Origin: Cyclobacteriaceae bacterium
GTDB lineage: Bacteria > Bacteroidota > Bacteroidia > Cytophagales > Cyclobacteriaceae
DNA length: 64,000 nt
NCBI GenBank assembly: GCA_016787755.1
Contig: JAEUUA010000023.1
Span: 112,613 to 176,612, forward strand
Direction of reading: 5' to 3'
Numbering within the stretch: the first letter of the stretch is position 1; the number at the start of each line of letters is the position of its first letter. Position numbers and translations under genes: made by a program. Below the pieces are notes generated by a model that had not been told where the DNA came from, ran no database searches, and was given only the letters and a program-made list of their open reading frames with translations. Below are positions 28,004 to 36,306 of the stretch, in pieces.

Positions 28004-29512
28004 ATGACACAAAAAGGAATTCATACTCATCGGTTGTTGAAAGAAGTAGAAAAAGCAGCCCTGCAACATAAAACGCGCAGACATTTCTTAAAGGAAAGCG
28101 CGATGGGTTTGGGCGCCCTTGCAATGGGAGCTTTATTTCCTGGTTGTGAACCCAAGTCATCAGTTTTTGGAAATAATTTCTTTGACCCCACCAATCCGCT
28201 AGCACCCAAGCCTCCCATGTTTCCCGGCAAGGCAAAATCTGTTATTTATATACACATGGCTGGTGCTCCTTCTCAACTGGAGCTGTTCAGTTATAAACCA
28301 GAACTTTCAAAACTAGATGGGCAAGATTGTCCGCCCTCGTTGCTGGAAGGAAAGAAATTTGCATTCATCCGGGGTGTACCTAAAATGTTAGGCCCCCAGG
28401 CAAAATTTAAACAACATGGACAAAGTGGGTTGTGGTTGAGCGAGAATCTTCCACACCTATCGACCGTGATTGACGACATTGCCATATTGAATTCCGTGAC
28501 CACCGATCAATTTAATCATGCCCCCGCCCAATTACTGATGCATACAGGAACCGCTCGATTGGGAAGGCCAAGTTTGGGTTCGTGGGTAACGTATGGTCTC
28601 GGATCAGAAAATAAAAATCTTCCCGGGTTTGTTGTTCTTACATCTGGTGGCAATAATCCGGATGCCGGCAAAAGTGTGTGGGGTAGCGGGTTCTTGCCAA
28701 GTGTTTATCAAGGAGTACAGTGTAGAAGTGAAGGGGATCCTGTTTTGTTTATTAATAATCCTCACGGGATGGATCGTGATTTACGAAAAGCCTCCATTGA
28801 AGCGATCAATAAAATTAATCAGGAGCAGTATGAAGAGTACAAGGATCCTGAAACGCTTTCGCGTATTGCACAATATGAAATGGCGTACAAAATGCAGATC
28901 TCCGTTCCCGAGGTTATGAACATAGCGGATGAACCTGCACACATTCATGCGATGTATGGTACAAAGCCAGGTGAAGCCAATTTTGCGAACAATGTTTTAC
29001 TGGCAAGAAAACTTGTTGAAAAAGGAGTACGCTTTGTTCAGCTGTTTGATTGGGGTTGGGATGCACATGGTGATTCTGCAGGCAATGCAGTAGATATTGG
29101 ATTAGTAAACAAGTGTCGTAAAGTGGATCGACCCATTACCGCCCTAATTCTTGATTTAAAACAACGTGGCTTGTTAGATGATACGCTTGTTATCTGGGGT
29201 TCGGAATTTGGAAGAACACCGATGATGGAAAATCGGGAAGGCAAAAAAATGCCTTTCAAAGGAAGAGATCATCACGCAGAAGCGTTCAGTATGTGGATGG
29301 CCGGGGGCGGAATAAAAGGGGGTACTTCCTACGGAGAGACAGATGAAATTGGGTATAGTGCTGTGAGCGGAAAAGTTGAAGCGTTCGATATTCAGGCAAC
29401 GATATTAAATCAATTAGGGTTTGATCACGAGAAGTTTACCTTCGAATCACAAGGACGGCCCTTTAGATTGACGGATGTAAGTGGCAAGGTTATCCATCAA
29501 ATCTTAGCTTGA
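28004..29512 (+). CDS. DUF1501 protein, Tat-exported
   Basis: This 502-residue protein has a twin-arginine signal (TRRHFLKESAMGLGALA, Arg25-Arg26) followed by a Cys in PGC (residue 48), so it may be both Tat-exported and lipid-modified. The body is DUF1501, related to the sulfatase/alkaline phosphatase fold, with IYIHMAGAPSQLELF near 78, FDWGWDAHGD near 345 and WGSEFGRTPM near 400. Tat export implies folding with a cofactor in the cytoplasm. It is encoded directly after the DUF1549/DUF1553 cytochrome gene, its usual partner, and shares one base with the start of the next gene. Confidence 0.88.
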   Translation: MTQKGIHTHRLLKEVEKAALQHKTRRHFLKESAMGLGALAMGALFPGCEPKSSVFGNNFFDPTNPLAPKPPMFPGKAKSVIYIHMAGAPSQLELFSYKPELSKLDGQDCPPSLLEGKKFAFIRGVPKMLGPQAKFKQHGQSGLWLSENLPHLSTVIDDIAILNSVTTDQFNHAPAQLLMHTGTARLGRPSLGSWVTYGLGSENKNLPGFVVLTSGGNNPDAGKSVWGSGFLPSVYQGVQCRSEGDPVLFINNPHGMDRDLRKASIEAINKINQEQYEEYKDPETLSRIAQYEMAYKMQISVPEVMNIADEPAHIHAMYGTKPGEANFANNVLLARKLVEKGVRFVQLFDWGWDAHGDSAGNAVDIGLVNKCRKVDRPITALILDLKQRGLLDDTLVIWGSEFGRTPMMENREGKKMPFKGRDHHAEAFSMWMAGGGIKGGTSYGETDEIGYSAVSGKVEAFDIQATILNQLGFDHEKFTFESQGRPFRLTDVSGKVIHQILA

Positions 29513-30429
29513 TGTCAATTAGTCGCAGACAATTTATTTCTACTTCGGCTGCAGCTGGAACAGGGTTGATAATGTCATCATTAACTTCTAATGCTAATCC
29601 GATTATGAAAAGTTCACAAACCGGCTATTCACTACTCATCTTTGCCACCAACTGGGGCTTCTCGGGTTCGTGGGATGAATTTTGCTCTACGGTAAAAAAG
29701 GCAGGCTACGATGGTGTTGAAGTTTGGTGGCCATCAGACGAAAAAGAAAAACCCGTATTGTTCGATGCGCTTCATAAACACGATTTGAAATATGGATTCT
29801 TGTTTGGCAGTGGCGAAAAAGATTTCACCAAGCATGAAATCCAATTTAAAAAACAATTGGTTGATGCCTGCAAAACAAAACCGGTTTATATGAATGGCCA
29901 TTCGGGCAAGGATTATTTTACGGCCGATCAAAAAGAAAAACTAATTGTGTATGCCAATGGCCTTTCTGCAGAGACGGGAGTTCCCATTTATCATGAAACG
30001 CATCGTGGCCGGGCTTTGTATTCGGCACCAGTTACTGTCGAGTTGATGAAAAAAATACCAGGCCTTAGGCTCACCTTAGATATTTCACATTGGTGCAATG
30101 TTCATGAATCTTATTTAGGTGATCAGGAAGAATCCATAGCCTTAGCGCTTGACCGGACCGATCATATACATGCGCGCATTGGTCATCCGGAAGGGCCTCA
30201 AGTAAATGATCCGCGAGCACCTGAATGGAAACAAGCTGTGGAAATTCATTTTGCCTGGTGGGATAAAGTAGTGGAAGCAAAAAAGAAAGCTGGCAAGAAA
30301 ATGACATTCTTAACGGAATTTGGTCCGCCAGATTATATGCCAACCCTTCCCTACACGCGGCAGCCCGTTGCCAATCAATGGGATATTAATGTTCATATGA
30401 TGGAAGTGCTCCGTAAACGCTATGCTTGA
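29512..30429 (+). CDS. Sugar phosphate isomerase/epimerase-like TIM barrel, Tat-exported
   Basis: From the ATG at 29512, inside the TGATG junction with the DUF1501 stop, the protein has 305 residues. It begins with a Tat motif SRRQFIS. The rest is a xylose-isomerase-like TIM barrel with GYDGVEVWWP, YHETHRGRALYS, LRLTLDISHWCNVHE and TEFGPPDY, which carry the expected Glu, His and Asp metal ligands. The family includes inosose dehydratases, hydroxypyruvate isomerases and sugar epimerases. Export is unusual for a phosphate-using enzyme, so the substrate is probably an unphosphorylated sugar. It overlaps the next gene by 8 nt. Confidence 0.85.
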   Translation: MSISRRQFISTSAAAGTGLIMSSLTSNANPIMKSSQTGYSLLIFATNWGFSGSWDEFCSTVKKAGYDGVEVWWPSDEKEKPVLFDALHKHDLKYGFLFGSGEKDFTKHEIQFKKQLVDACKTKPVYMNGHSGKDYFTADQKEKLIVYANGLSAETGVPIYHETHRGRALYSAPVTVELMKKIPGLRLTLDISHWCNVHESYLGDQEESIALALDRTDHIHARIGHPEGPQVNDPRAPEWKQAVEIHFAWWDKVVEAKKKAGKKMTFLTEFGPPDYMPTLPYTRQPVANQWDINVHMMEVLRKRYA

Positions 30430-31786
30430 TTTTTTAGGACGTTTTCATCCGGTGCTTGTTCATTTGCCTATAGGCATTCTACTCTTAGCGGTTTTGTTCG
30501 AGTGGTTTCCAAAAAATAAAAAATATAAATCTTTCCATAGAGTAATTCCAATCACGCTTTTGGTAGGGGCCATGGGCGCAATGGTATCTGCGGTTACCGG
30601 GTACTTGCTTTCACAGAGTGGAGATTATGAAACAAATCTAGTTGGGTGGCATCAATGGATAGGTATCTCATTAACGATTGTAGCCTTTGTTTATTGGTTT
30701 CTGAAGTCAGAAAAACATTATAAACCATTTCATCGGGCACTTTCCGTTATTGTACTATTGATGATTACTATTACCGGGCATTTGGGTGGATCAATCACTC
30801 ATGGCGAAGACTTTCTTACAGCTGGATTTTCACAATCGCCTTCTTATGATCTCTCTGCCATTAATTTAGATAGCGCAAAATTTTACGATGACCTAATTGT
30901 TCCCATTCTGGAGGATAAGTGCTACAGTTGTCATGGCAGCACAAAACAAAAAGGGAAACTTCGATTGGATTCGCGCACCCATATTTTAAAAGGAGGTAAG
31001 GATGGAGTAGTTCTTGTTGCAGGAAGTGTTGAAGAAAGTGAATTGATTGATCGCATTCAACTTCCCCGTGAGCATGAAGACCATATGCCACCAAAAGAAA
31101 AAAAACAATTGACAACACAAGAAATAGAGATTATAAATTTATGGATTTCGAGTGGAGCAGATTTTGCGAAAACTCTTGCCCAGGCAGGAGCCAAAGAGAA
31201 GGTAGCAACCATATTATCAGTTTCGCCTAAAGCCAGTCCAAGTGATGTTCCAACGGACCCAGTAAATCCGGCTAATGAAGAAGTGCTAAGCCAATTAAGA
31301 AAATTGGAGGTCGTTATTTTACCGCTCGCAGAAAATAGTAATTACCTGAATGCTAATCTGGTTAACGTAACAAATTTAGATTCAGCTATTGAGATGTTAA
31401 GTTCATTACAAGAACAACTTGTCTGGCTTAAACTGAGTGATCAACCTGTTAGCGATAAACATCTTACCCACATAAAATCACTAAAACACATTACTAAACT
31501 GTGGTTGGATCACACAACAATTACCGATGCAGGTCTTATCAATCTTGCAGAACTCAAAAACCTTACATATTTAAATTTAAATGGAACACCTATTTCAGCA
31601 TCTGGGATTTTACACGTACAAAACCTGAAAAACTTAAAAACAATCTATCTGTTCCAGACTCTGGTTACTATCGATAATGTTTCGTTGTTAAAAGAAAAGA
31701 TGCCCTGGGCACATATTGAAATTGGAAATTATAGGGTGCCTTCATTAGCTACAGATACTCTTATTCTAAAAGCTCCGCTCAATTAG
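30422..31786 (+). CDS. DUF2231 membrane domain fused to c-type cytochrome and leucine-rich repeats
   Basis: This 454-residue protein has three parts. Residues 1-125 hold four membrane helices starting with FHPVLVHLPIGILLLAV, a DUF2231-like start with conserved His residues. Residues about 150-245 are a planctomycete-type cytochrome with CYSCH (Cys167, Cys170, His171) and a likely distal Met in DHMPPKEK. Residues about 290-454 are leucine-rich repeats (LVWLKLSDQPVS, ITKLWLDHTTIT, LTYLNLNGTPIS). The heme and repeats would lie in the periplasm. It could pass electrons from the DUF1549/DUF1501 partners to the membrane while the repeats bind a partner; that is inference. Confidence 0.82.
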   Translation: MLDFLGRFHPVLVHLPIGILLLAVLFEWFPKNKKYKSFHRVIPITLLVGAMGAMVSAVTGYLLSQSGDYETNLVGWHQWIGISLTIVAFVYWFLKSEKHYKPFHRALSVIVLLMITITGHLGGSITHGEDFLTAGFSQSPSYDLSAINLDSAKFYDDLIVPILEDKCYSCHGSTKQKGKLRLDSRTHILKGGKDGVVLVAGSVEESELIDRIQLPREHEDHMPPKEKKQLTTQEIEIINLWISSGADFAKTLAQAGAKEKVATILSVSPKASPSDVPTDPVNPANEEVLSQLRKLEVVILPLAENSNYLNANLVNVTNLDSAIEMLSSLQEQLVWLKLSDQPVSDKHLTHIKSLKHITKLWLDHTTITDAGLINLAELKNLTYLNLNGTPISASGILHVQNLKNLKTIYLFQTLVTIDNVSLLKEKMPWAHIEIGNYRVPSLATDTLILKAPLN

Positions 31787-31828
31787 TTTTTATCCAATAT
31801 TGTAGGTACAATCCGTTATATTTATCAT

Positions 31829-32614
31829 ATGAATTGGCTTCACGGAAAAAGTATCGTTGTTATAGGTGGCACTACAGGCTTAGGCCTCTCAGCAGCAAGA
31901 GCCTTTATACAGGAAGGCGCACGCGTTGTAGTAGTTGGCCGAAGTGAGGTGAGTGTCAAAGAAGCAAACCTTGCTCTTAAGGAAAACGGGATTGCACTTG
32001 CAGGTGATGCGTGTGACGAATCAACTGCACAAAACGCTATCAATACCTGTATTAAAGACTTTGGTGGTTTTGATGGACTTTATCATGTAGCCGGTGGAAG
32101 TGGCCGAAAGCATGGCGATGGCCCCTTACACAAGCTGACACTGGATGGATGGAACAAAACACTTGATCTCAATCTTACTTCGCTCATGCTCTCGAATCGT
32201 GCGGCAGCACAAACATTTTTGAAAAGAAAAACTGCGGGTACTATTCTAAATATGGGTTCGGTATTGGGATATTCTCCTTCACCAAAGTATTTTGTAACGC
32301 ATGCGTATGCGGCATCCAAGGCAGCTGTTATCGGTTTTACAAAATCAATAGCAGCCTATTATGCTCTCAACAATATCCGATTTAATGTCTTGGCTCCTGC
32401 CTTAGTGGAAACACCCATGGCACAGCGCGCTGCCAATGATGAAGCCATTGTATCCTTTATCAAAACGAAGCAACCCTTGGATGGTGGCCGAATAGGAGCT
32501 ACAACAGACTTGGATGGCGCAGCCATTTTCTTTATGTCTGACCAATCTAAATTTACAACCGGACAAGTACTAGCCGTAGATGGTGGTTGGGAAATAAGTG
32601 AAGGTCAATATTAA
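31829..32614 (+). CDS. Short-chain dehydrogenase/reductase (SDR)
   Basis: This 261-residue cytoplasmic protein is a classical SDR. It has VIGGTTGLGLSAA (TGxxxGxG variant starting GGTTGLG), Tyr and Lys of the YxxxK motif in HAYAASKAA, a Ser in NMGSVLG, and ALVETPMAQR before the substrate loop. It uses NAD(P)(H) to oxidise or reduce an alcohol or ketone. The gene starts 42 nt after the cytochrome-LRR gene and is followed 4 nt later by the ROK kinase gene. The same transcript therefore seems to join exported redox proteins with cytoplasmic sugar-handling enzymes. Confidence 0.9.
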   Translation: MNWLHGKSIVVIGGTTGLGLSAARAFIQEGARVVVVGRSEVSVKEANLALKENGIALAGDACDESTAQNAINTCIKDFGGFDGLYHVAGGSGRKHGDGPLHKLTLDGWNKTLDLNLTSLMLSNRAAAQTFLKRKTAGTILNMGSVLGYSPSPKYFVTHAYAASKAAVIGFTKSIAAYYALNNIRFNVLAPALVETPMAQRAANDEAIVSFIKTKQPLDGGRIGATTDLDGAAIFFMSDQSKFTTGQVLAVDGGWEISEGQY

Positions 32615-32618
32615 TCAA

Positions 32619-33515
32619 ATGGAAAAGTTAGCCATTGGCATAGACTTAGGATGCACACACATCAAAGCGATTTTAGTAAAAGCGGATGGCACAATCCTGA
32701 AAGAAATTCGTGAAGACACACAAGAACATAATGACCAACACTGGAAAGGTGAAGTAATTCGGATTATAAAAGAATTTAAACATCACTCACAATATAAAAT
32801 CACCGCTATTGGGCTTTCAGCACCGGGGTTGGCTAATGCAACAAATACATGCATAGCCATTATGCCGGGCCGTTTGCCCGGATTAGAAAATTTTGATTGG
32901 TCGGACTTTTCTGGTGATCGCATTTTTGTTCTTAACGATGCGCACGCTGCATTGATGGCTGAAGCACAATTTGGTGCCGCTAAAAATTTGAAACATGTAA
33001 TTATGTTAACACTCGGCACGGGTGTAGGGGGTGGTATTTTAATTAACGGTAACCTGTATCAAGGCATGAATCAAATGGCAGGCCACATGGGCCATACAAC
33101 AGTTGATGCCATGGCCATGAATAAAGATGTAACGAATATGCCGGGCAGCTTGGAAGATGCCATTGGAAACCTTTCGATTAAGCAACGGTCAAAAGGAAAA
33201 TTTGAAACCACCTGGGATTTGGTTAAAGCCTATGAAGCGGGGGATTCATTTGCAACAGATGTATGGTTAACATCTGTTAGAAAATTAGCGGTTGCAATTG
33301 CTTCGTTTGTTAATATTATTTCTCCAGAGCTGATAATCCTTGGAGGTGGTATTTCGAAGGCAAATGATCTATTGTTGAACCCACTCAATAAATACCGCGC
33401 ACAATTTGAATGGCGGCCGGGCGGCAAACAAATTCCATTACAACTCGCACAATTTTCTGATCTTGCAGGAGCGTTAGGTGCGGCAGGATTTGCACTTTCA
33501 AATTCATCAAAATGA
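32619..33515 (+). CDS. ROK-family sugar kinase lacking the Cys zinc motif
   Basis: This 298-residue protein has the ASKHA phosphate-1 loop GIDLGCTHIKAIL, the LTLGTGVGGGIL adenosine-side loop and a HxxGH-like segment (AGHMGHTTVDA). The ATG at 32619 is used because the frame upstream is only the tail of the SDR gene. ROK kinases phosphorylate glucose, N-acetylglucosamine, N-acetylmannosamine or fructose. The usual CxCGxxGC zinc-binding motif after the GH site is absent here; the region reads TNMPGSLEDA. This resembles zinc-free ROK variants such as some polyphosphate glucokinases. Overlap with the SIS-domain gene is 4 nt (ATGA). Confidence 0.87.
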   Translation: MEKLAIGIDLGCTHIKAILVKADGTILKEIREDTQEHNDQHWKGEVIRIIKEFKHHSQYKITAIGLSAPGLANATNTCIAIMPGRLPGLENFDWSDFSGDRIFVLNDAHAALMAEAQFGAAKNLKHVIMLTLGTGVGGGILINGNLYQGMNQMAGHMGHTTVDAMAMNKDVTNMPGSLEDAIGNLSIKQRSKGKFETTWDLVKAYEAGDSFATDVWLTSVRKLAVAIASFVNIISPELIILGGGISKANDLLLNPLNKYRAQFEWRPGGKQIPLQLAQFSDLAGALGAAGFALSNSSK

Positions 33516-34300
33516 ATGTAATTCAGGAATATATTTCACTAAGCAAAAAAATTACTGACCGTGTTGCCGATCAGGAATTACAAATCGGCCGTACCGCTGC
33601 ATGGTTTGCAGAAACAATACTGACTGGGAGAATGGTGCATGTATTTGGTTCTGGCCACAGTCGCATTATGGTTGAAGAGATGTGGCCTCGTTATGGTTCC
33701 TTTCCAGGATTCAATCCCATGGTAGAGTTGTCCCTTACATTTCATAATTTGGTAGTGGGCTCCAACGGGCAACGACAAGCTATGTTTTTGGAAAATGTAT
33801 CTGGTTTAGCAGAACGGATCTTGAGGAATTTTGACGTAGAGTCAACCGATTGCGCGTTGATTATTTCATCGAGCGGAACTAACATTGTTCCCGTTGAAAT
33901 GGCAGAACTCTTCCAACAGAAAAAAATAAAAGTAGTTTCAATCCTAACCCAAAAGCATTCTGACAAAAGTGAAAGCAAACGAAGTGATGGAAAAAAATTA
34001 AGTCACTTTTCAGATTTGATTTTAGATACAGGTGCCCCTGTGGGTGATTCCATGATTAAAATTCCTGGTTTAGATACTCCGGTAGCACCCGGCTCAACAA
34101 TTGGCGGAGCAATGCTTATCAATTGTATCAAAGCGGAAGTTGCAAGACTGCTCACAGAAGCAGGTCAGCCACCCAAAGTATTAACAGCTGCTAATGTGGT
34201 GGGGAAAGAAAAGGCAATTGAACTCTTTGAAAGTGCTTATGATGAACATGCACATCGATTAGCAAAATTGTATCAACACGTAGGTAAACCAAAAAAATAA
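33512..34300 (+). CDS. SIS-domain sugar-phosphate protein (UPF0309-like)
   Basis: This 262-residue protein has a sugar isomerase (SIS) domain. VFGSGHSRIMVEEMWPRYG binds phosphate near residue 45. ISSSGTN near 115 is the second phosphate loop, and GSTIGGAMLINC lies toward the C-terminus. Proteins of this type isomerise, hydrolyse or sense phosphosugars such as amino-sugar phosphates. Its position next to the ROK kinase gene, with ATGA overlap, fits a pathway in which the kinase makes the phosphosugar and this protein acts on it. It overlaps the MetE-like gene by one base. Confidence 0.85.
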   Translation: MNVIQEYISLSKKITDRVADQELQIGRTAAWFAETILTGRMVHVFGSGHSRIMVEEMWPRYGSFPGFNPMVELSLTFHNLVVGSNGQRQAMFLENVSGLAERILRNFDVESTDCALIISSSGTNIVPVEMAELFQQKKIKVVSILTQKHSDKSESKRSDGKKLSHFSDLILDTGAPVGDSMIKIPGLDTPVAPGSTIGGAMLINCIKAEVARLLTEAGQPPKVLTAANVVGKEKAIELFESAYDEHAHRLAKLYQHVGKPKK

Positions 34301-35331
34301 TGCAACCTATCCCCATTCGTACCACGGTTATTGGTAGTTATCCGTTTCCGGGCTGGCTTGAGTTTTCCGTTAAACATCTAACCGAGTTCGGAAATGCTGA
34401 CAGAGAAGAACTGATTGATGATGCCGTCATAGCGGCCATTCACGATCAGGTAACTGCCGGGTTGGATGTGATTACCGATGGTGAACAAACGCGATTAGAT
34501 TTTAATCTTTCCTTTTATGGATTCATTAAAGGAATTAAAGAAAATACAGACGAACTAAGAAAGTTTGGTCCGGCCGCGCACGATCAGCGTGGAAAAAATT
34601 CGATTATTGATACATTAACTGCACTGGATGGATTAGGCGCAGTGAAAGAATTTATACGATTGAAAAAATTGGCACCTAAAGGTCCGGTGTTGAAGGCAAG
34701 TATTCCTGGGCCGTACACTCTAAGTGGCCGATTGCTACCCAATGAAAAATATAAAGACCGCTATGCTATAACAGAAGCGTTGCTGCCTTTTGTTAAAAAA
34801 GAATTGGAAGATTTAGTGGATGCTGGCTGTACGGAAATTACAGTGGATGAACCTTCCATGAGTTGCTATGCCTACAAAGAAGACACACAACGATTTGTCG
34901 ATATTTTTAATCGCACCGTAAAAAGTGTGGTGGGTAAGTGCCGGCTTTCTACTCATTTATGTTTTGGAAATTTTAAAGGTCGTCCTGTGGGATATAGAAG
35001 TCTTGCGCCCATGCTCCCTGATTTTTTAAATCTTGACGTAAATGAAGTTCATATTGAAATGGCGAATCGTGAATTTGCTGAAATTGAACTGTTAGCCGCC
35101 TTTGCTGAAAAGATGGATGTAGCGGTGGGGATTGTAGACGTAAAGAATTACTACATTGAAACGGAAGAAGATGTTGTGCAGCGAATCAATAAATGTTTGA
35201 AATACGTGCCTGCAGAAAAATTGGCCGTTGCTCCTGATTGTGGCTTGAGTCAAACTGCGCGCTGGGCATCCCGACAAAAGTTGGCCAACATGGTAAAGGG
35301 TGCGAAGAAAGTAAGGGCAAACTTAAAATAG
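34300..35331 (+). CDS. Cobalamin-independent methionine synthase-like (MetE C-domain) protein
   Basis: This 343-residue protein corresponds to the C-terminal catalytic barrel of MetE alone. It starts TTVIGSYPFP and has VITDGEQTR near 58-66. All four zinc ligands are in place: His219 and Cys221 in THLCFGN, Glu253 in HIEMANR and Cys314 in PDCGLSQ. Full MetE is about 750 residues; the N-terminal folate-binding half is missing here. Stand-alone copies transfer methyl groups to or from thiols with varied partners. The gene sits in a sugar-related run, so classical methionine synthesis is not assured. A heptad-repeat spacer follows it. Confidence 0.86.
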   Translation: MQPIPIRTTVIGSYPFPGWLEFSVKHLTEFGNADREELIDDAVIAAIHDQVTAGLDVITDGEQTRLDFNLSFYGFIKGIKENTDELRKFGPAAHDQRGKNSIIDTLTALDGLGAVKEFIRLKKLAPKGPVLKASIPGPYTLSGRLLPNEKYKDRYAITEALLPFVKKELEDLVDAGCTEITVDEPSMSCYAYKEDTQRFVDIFNRTVKSVVGKCRLSTHLCFGNFKGRPVGYRSLAPMLPDFLNLDVNEVHIEMANREFAEIELLAAFAEKMDVAVGIVDVKNYYIETEEDVVQRINKCLKYVPAEKLAVAPDCGLSQTARWASRQKLANMVKGAKKVRANLK

Positions 35332-35394
35332 ATACTGAATACTTGTTACTTGATCTAATCAGAATCTAGTATCCAGTTTCCAGAAACAAGAATC
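35332..35394. repeat. Degenerate heptad repeat (nine 7-nt units)
   Basis: Directly after the MetE-like stop codon the sequence divides into nine 7-mers in perfect register: ATACTGA, ATACTTG, TTACTTG, ATCTAAT, CAGAATC, TAGTATC, CAGTTTC, CAGAAAC, AAGAATC. The units share the pattern of a purine-rich start and a T-C or T-G end. This fills the whole gap to the next gene. No reading frame or hairpin explains the period. Low-complexity intergenic heptads of this style are, in my recollection, seen in Bacteroidota; here they are read directly from the sequence. Confidence 0.6.
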
Positions 35395-35399
35395 CGGTT

Positions 35400-36248
35400 A
35401 TGTTAATTAAACCACTCCATCAAGGTGAATCACTAGCCAACCAAATTCGACTTTCAAAGCAAGAAGGCAATGTCGATTCAATGGATATTTGGTGGCTTGG
35501 GCAAAGTGGATTTCTTATACAGTGGAATAAAAAGTGTTTACTCTTCGATCCATACCTATCCGATTCGCTTTCAAAAAAATATGCTACTACCAACAAGCCT
35601 CATGAGCGCATGAGTGAGGTGGTGATCAGTCCTGAATTACTAGACTGCATTGACATCGTGACGTCAAGTCATAATCACACCGATCACTTGGATGCAGAGA
35701 CCTTAACTTCGCTCTTTCAAAAAAATAAAAATATCCAATTCGTAATCCCTGAAGCTAATCGAAATTTTATTGTTGATCGGTTAAAATGTGAATCCAATTT
35801 TCCTATTGGCTTAACCGATGGTGAAGAAAAAACTGTTGCCGGATTTACTTTTCACGGTGTACCCGCTGCGCACAATCAGATTGAGCGCGATGAACAAGGC
35901 CGGTGCAGGTTTATGGGCTATGTAGTTCAGTTCAAAAAATTTTCTGTTTACCACAGTGGCGATACTTTGTGGTATGACGACATTGTTGATATTCTTACTC
36001 CATTCCAAGTGGATATAGCTTTTCTTCCCATCAATGGAAATGAACCTGAACGTGGTGTTGCCGGAAATTTAAACTGTGAGGAAGCAGCCCGACTAGGAAA
36101 AGAAATTCAGGCGAAGTTGGTCATTCCTCATCATTACGATCTTTTTAAATTCAACACGGCCGATCCAAAAGAATTTGAAAGAGAAGCGAAGAAAGTAAAT
36201 CAGTCTTATAAAGTTTTACAATTAGGCGAACATGTTGTAATAAGGTAA
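35400..36248 (+). CDS. Metallo-beta-lactamase-fold hydrolase (UlaG-like)
   Basis: This 282-residue cytoplasmic protein has the metal-binding motif SHNHTDHLD (HxHxDH) near residue 86-91. The downstream His of VPAAHNQIE, the Asp in YHSGDTLWYD and the final His in IPHHYDLFKF complete the site. It resembles the UlaG / N-acyl-phosphatidylethanolamine PLD-like branch, which hydrolyses lactones or phosphodiesters. It lies in the same orientation as the sugar-related run, 68 nt after the MetE-like gene, and may hydrolyse a lactone produced by the dehydrogenases. That role is inference. Confidence 0.87.
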   Translation: MLIKPLHQGESLANQIRLSKQEGNVDSMDIWWLGQSGFLIQWNKKCLLFDPYLSDSLSKKYATTNKPHERMSEVVISPELLDCIDIVTSSHNHTDHLDAETLTSLFQKNKNIQFVIPEANRNFIVDRLKCESNFPIGLTDGEEKTVAGFTFHGVPAAHNQIERDEQGRCRFMGYVVQFKKFSVYHSGDTLWYDDIVDILTPFQVDIAFLPINGNEPERGVAGNLNCEEAARLGKEIQAKLVIPHHYDLFKFNTADPKEFEREAKKVNQSYKVLQLGEHVVIR

Positions 36249-36306
36249 GACATCGTTCAGGGCTTTGAAAATTACAACGAGCTACTTTTTTATAAACAAA
36301 TCTGTC

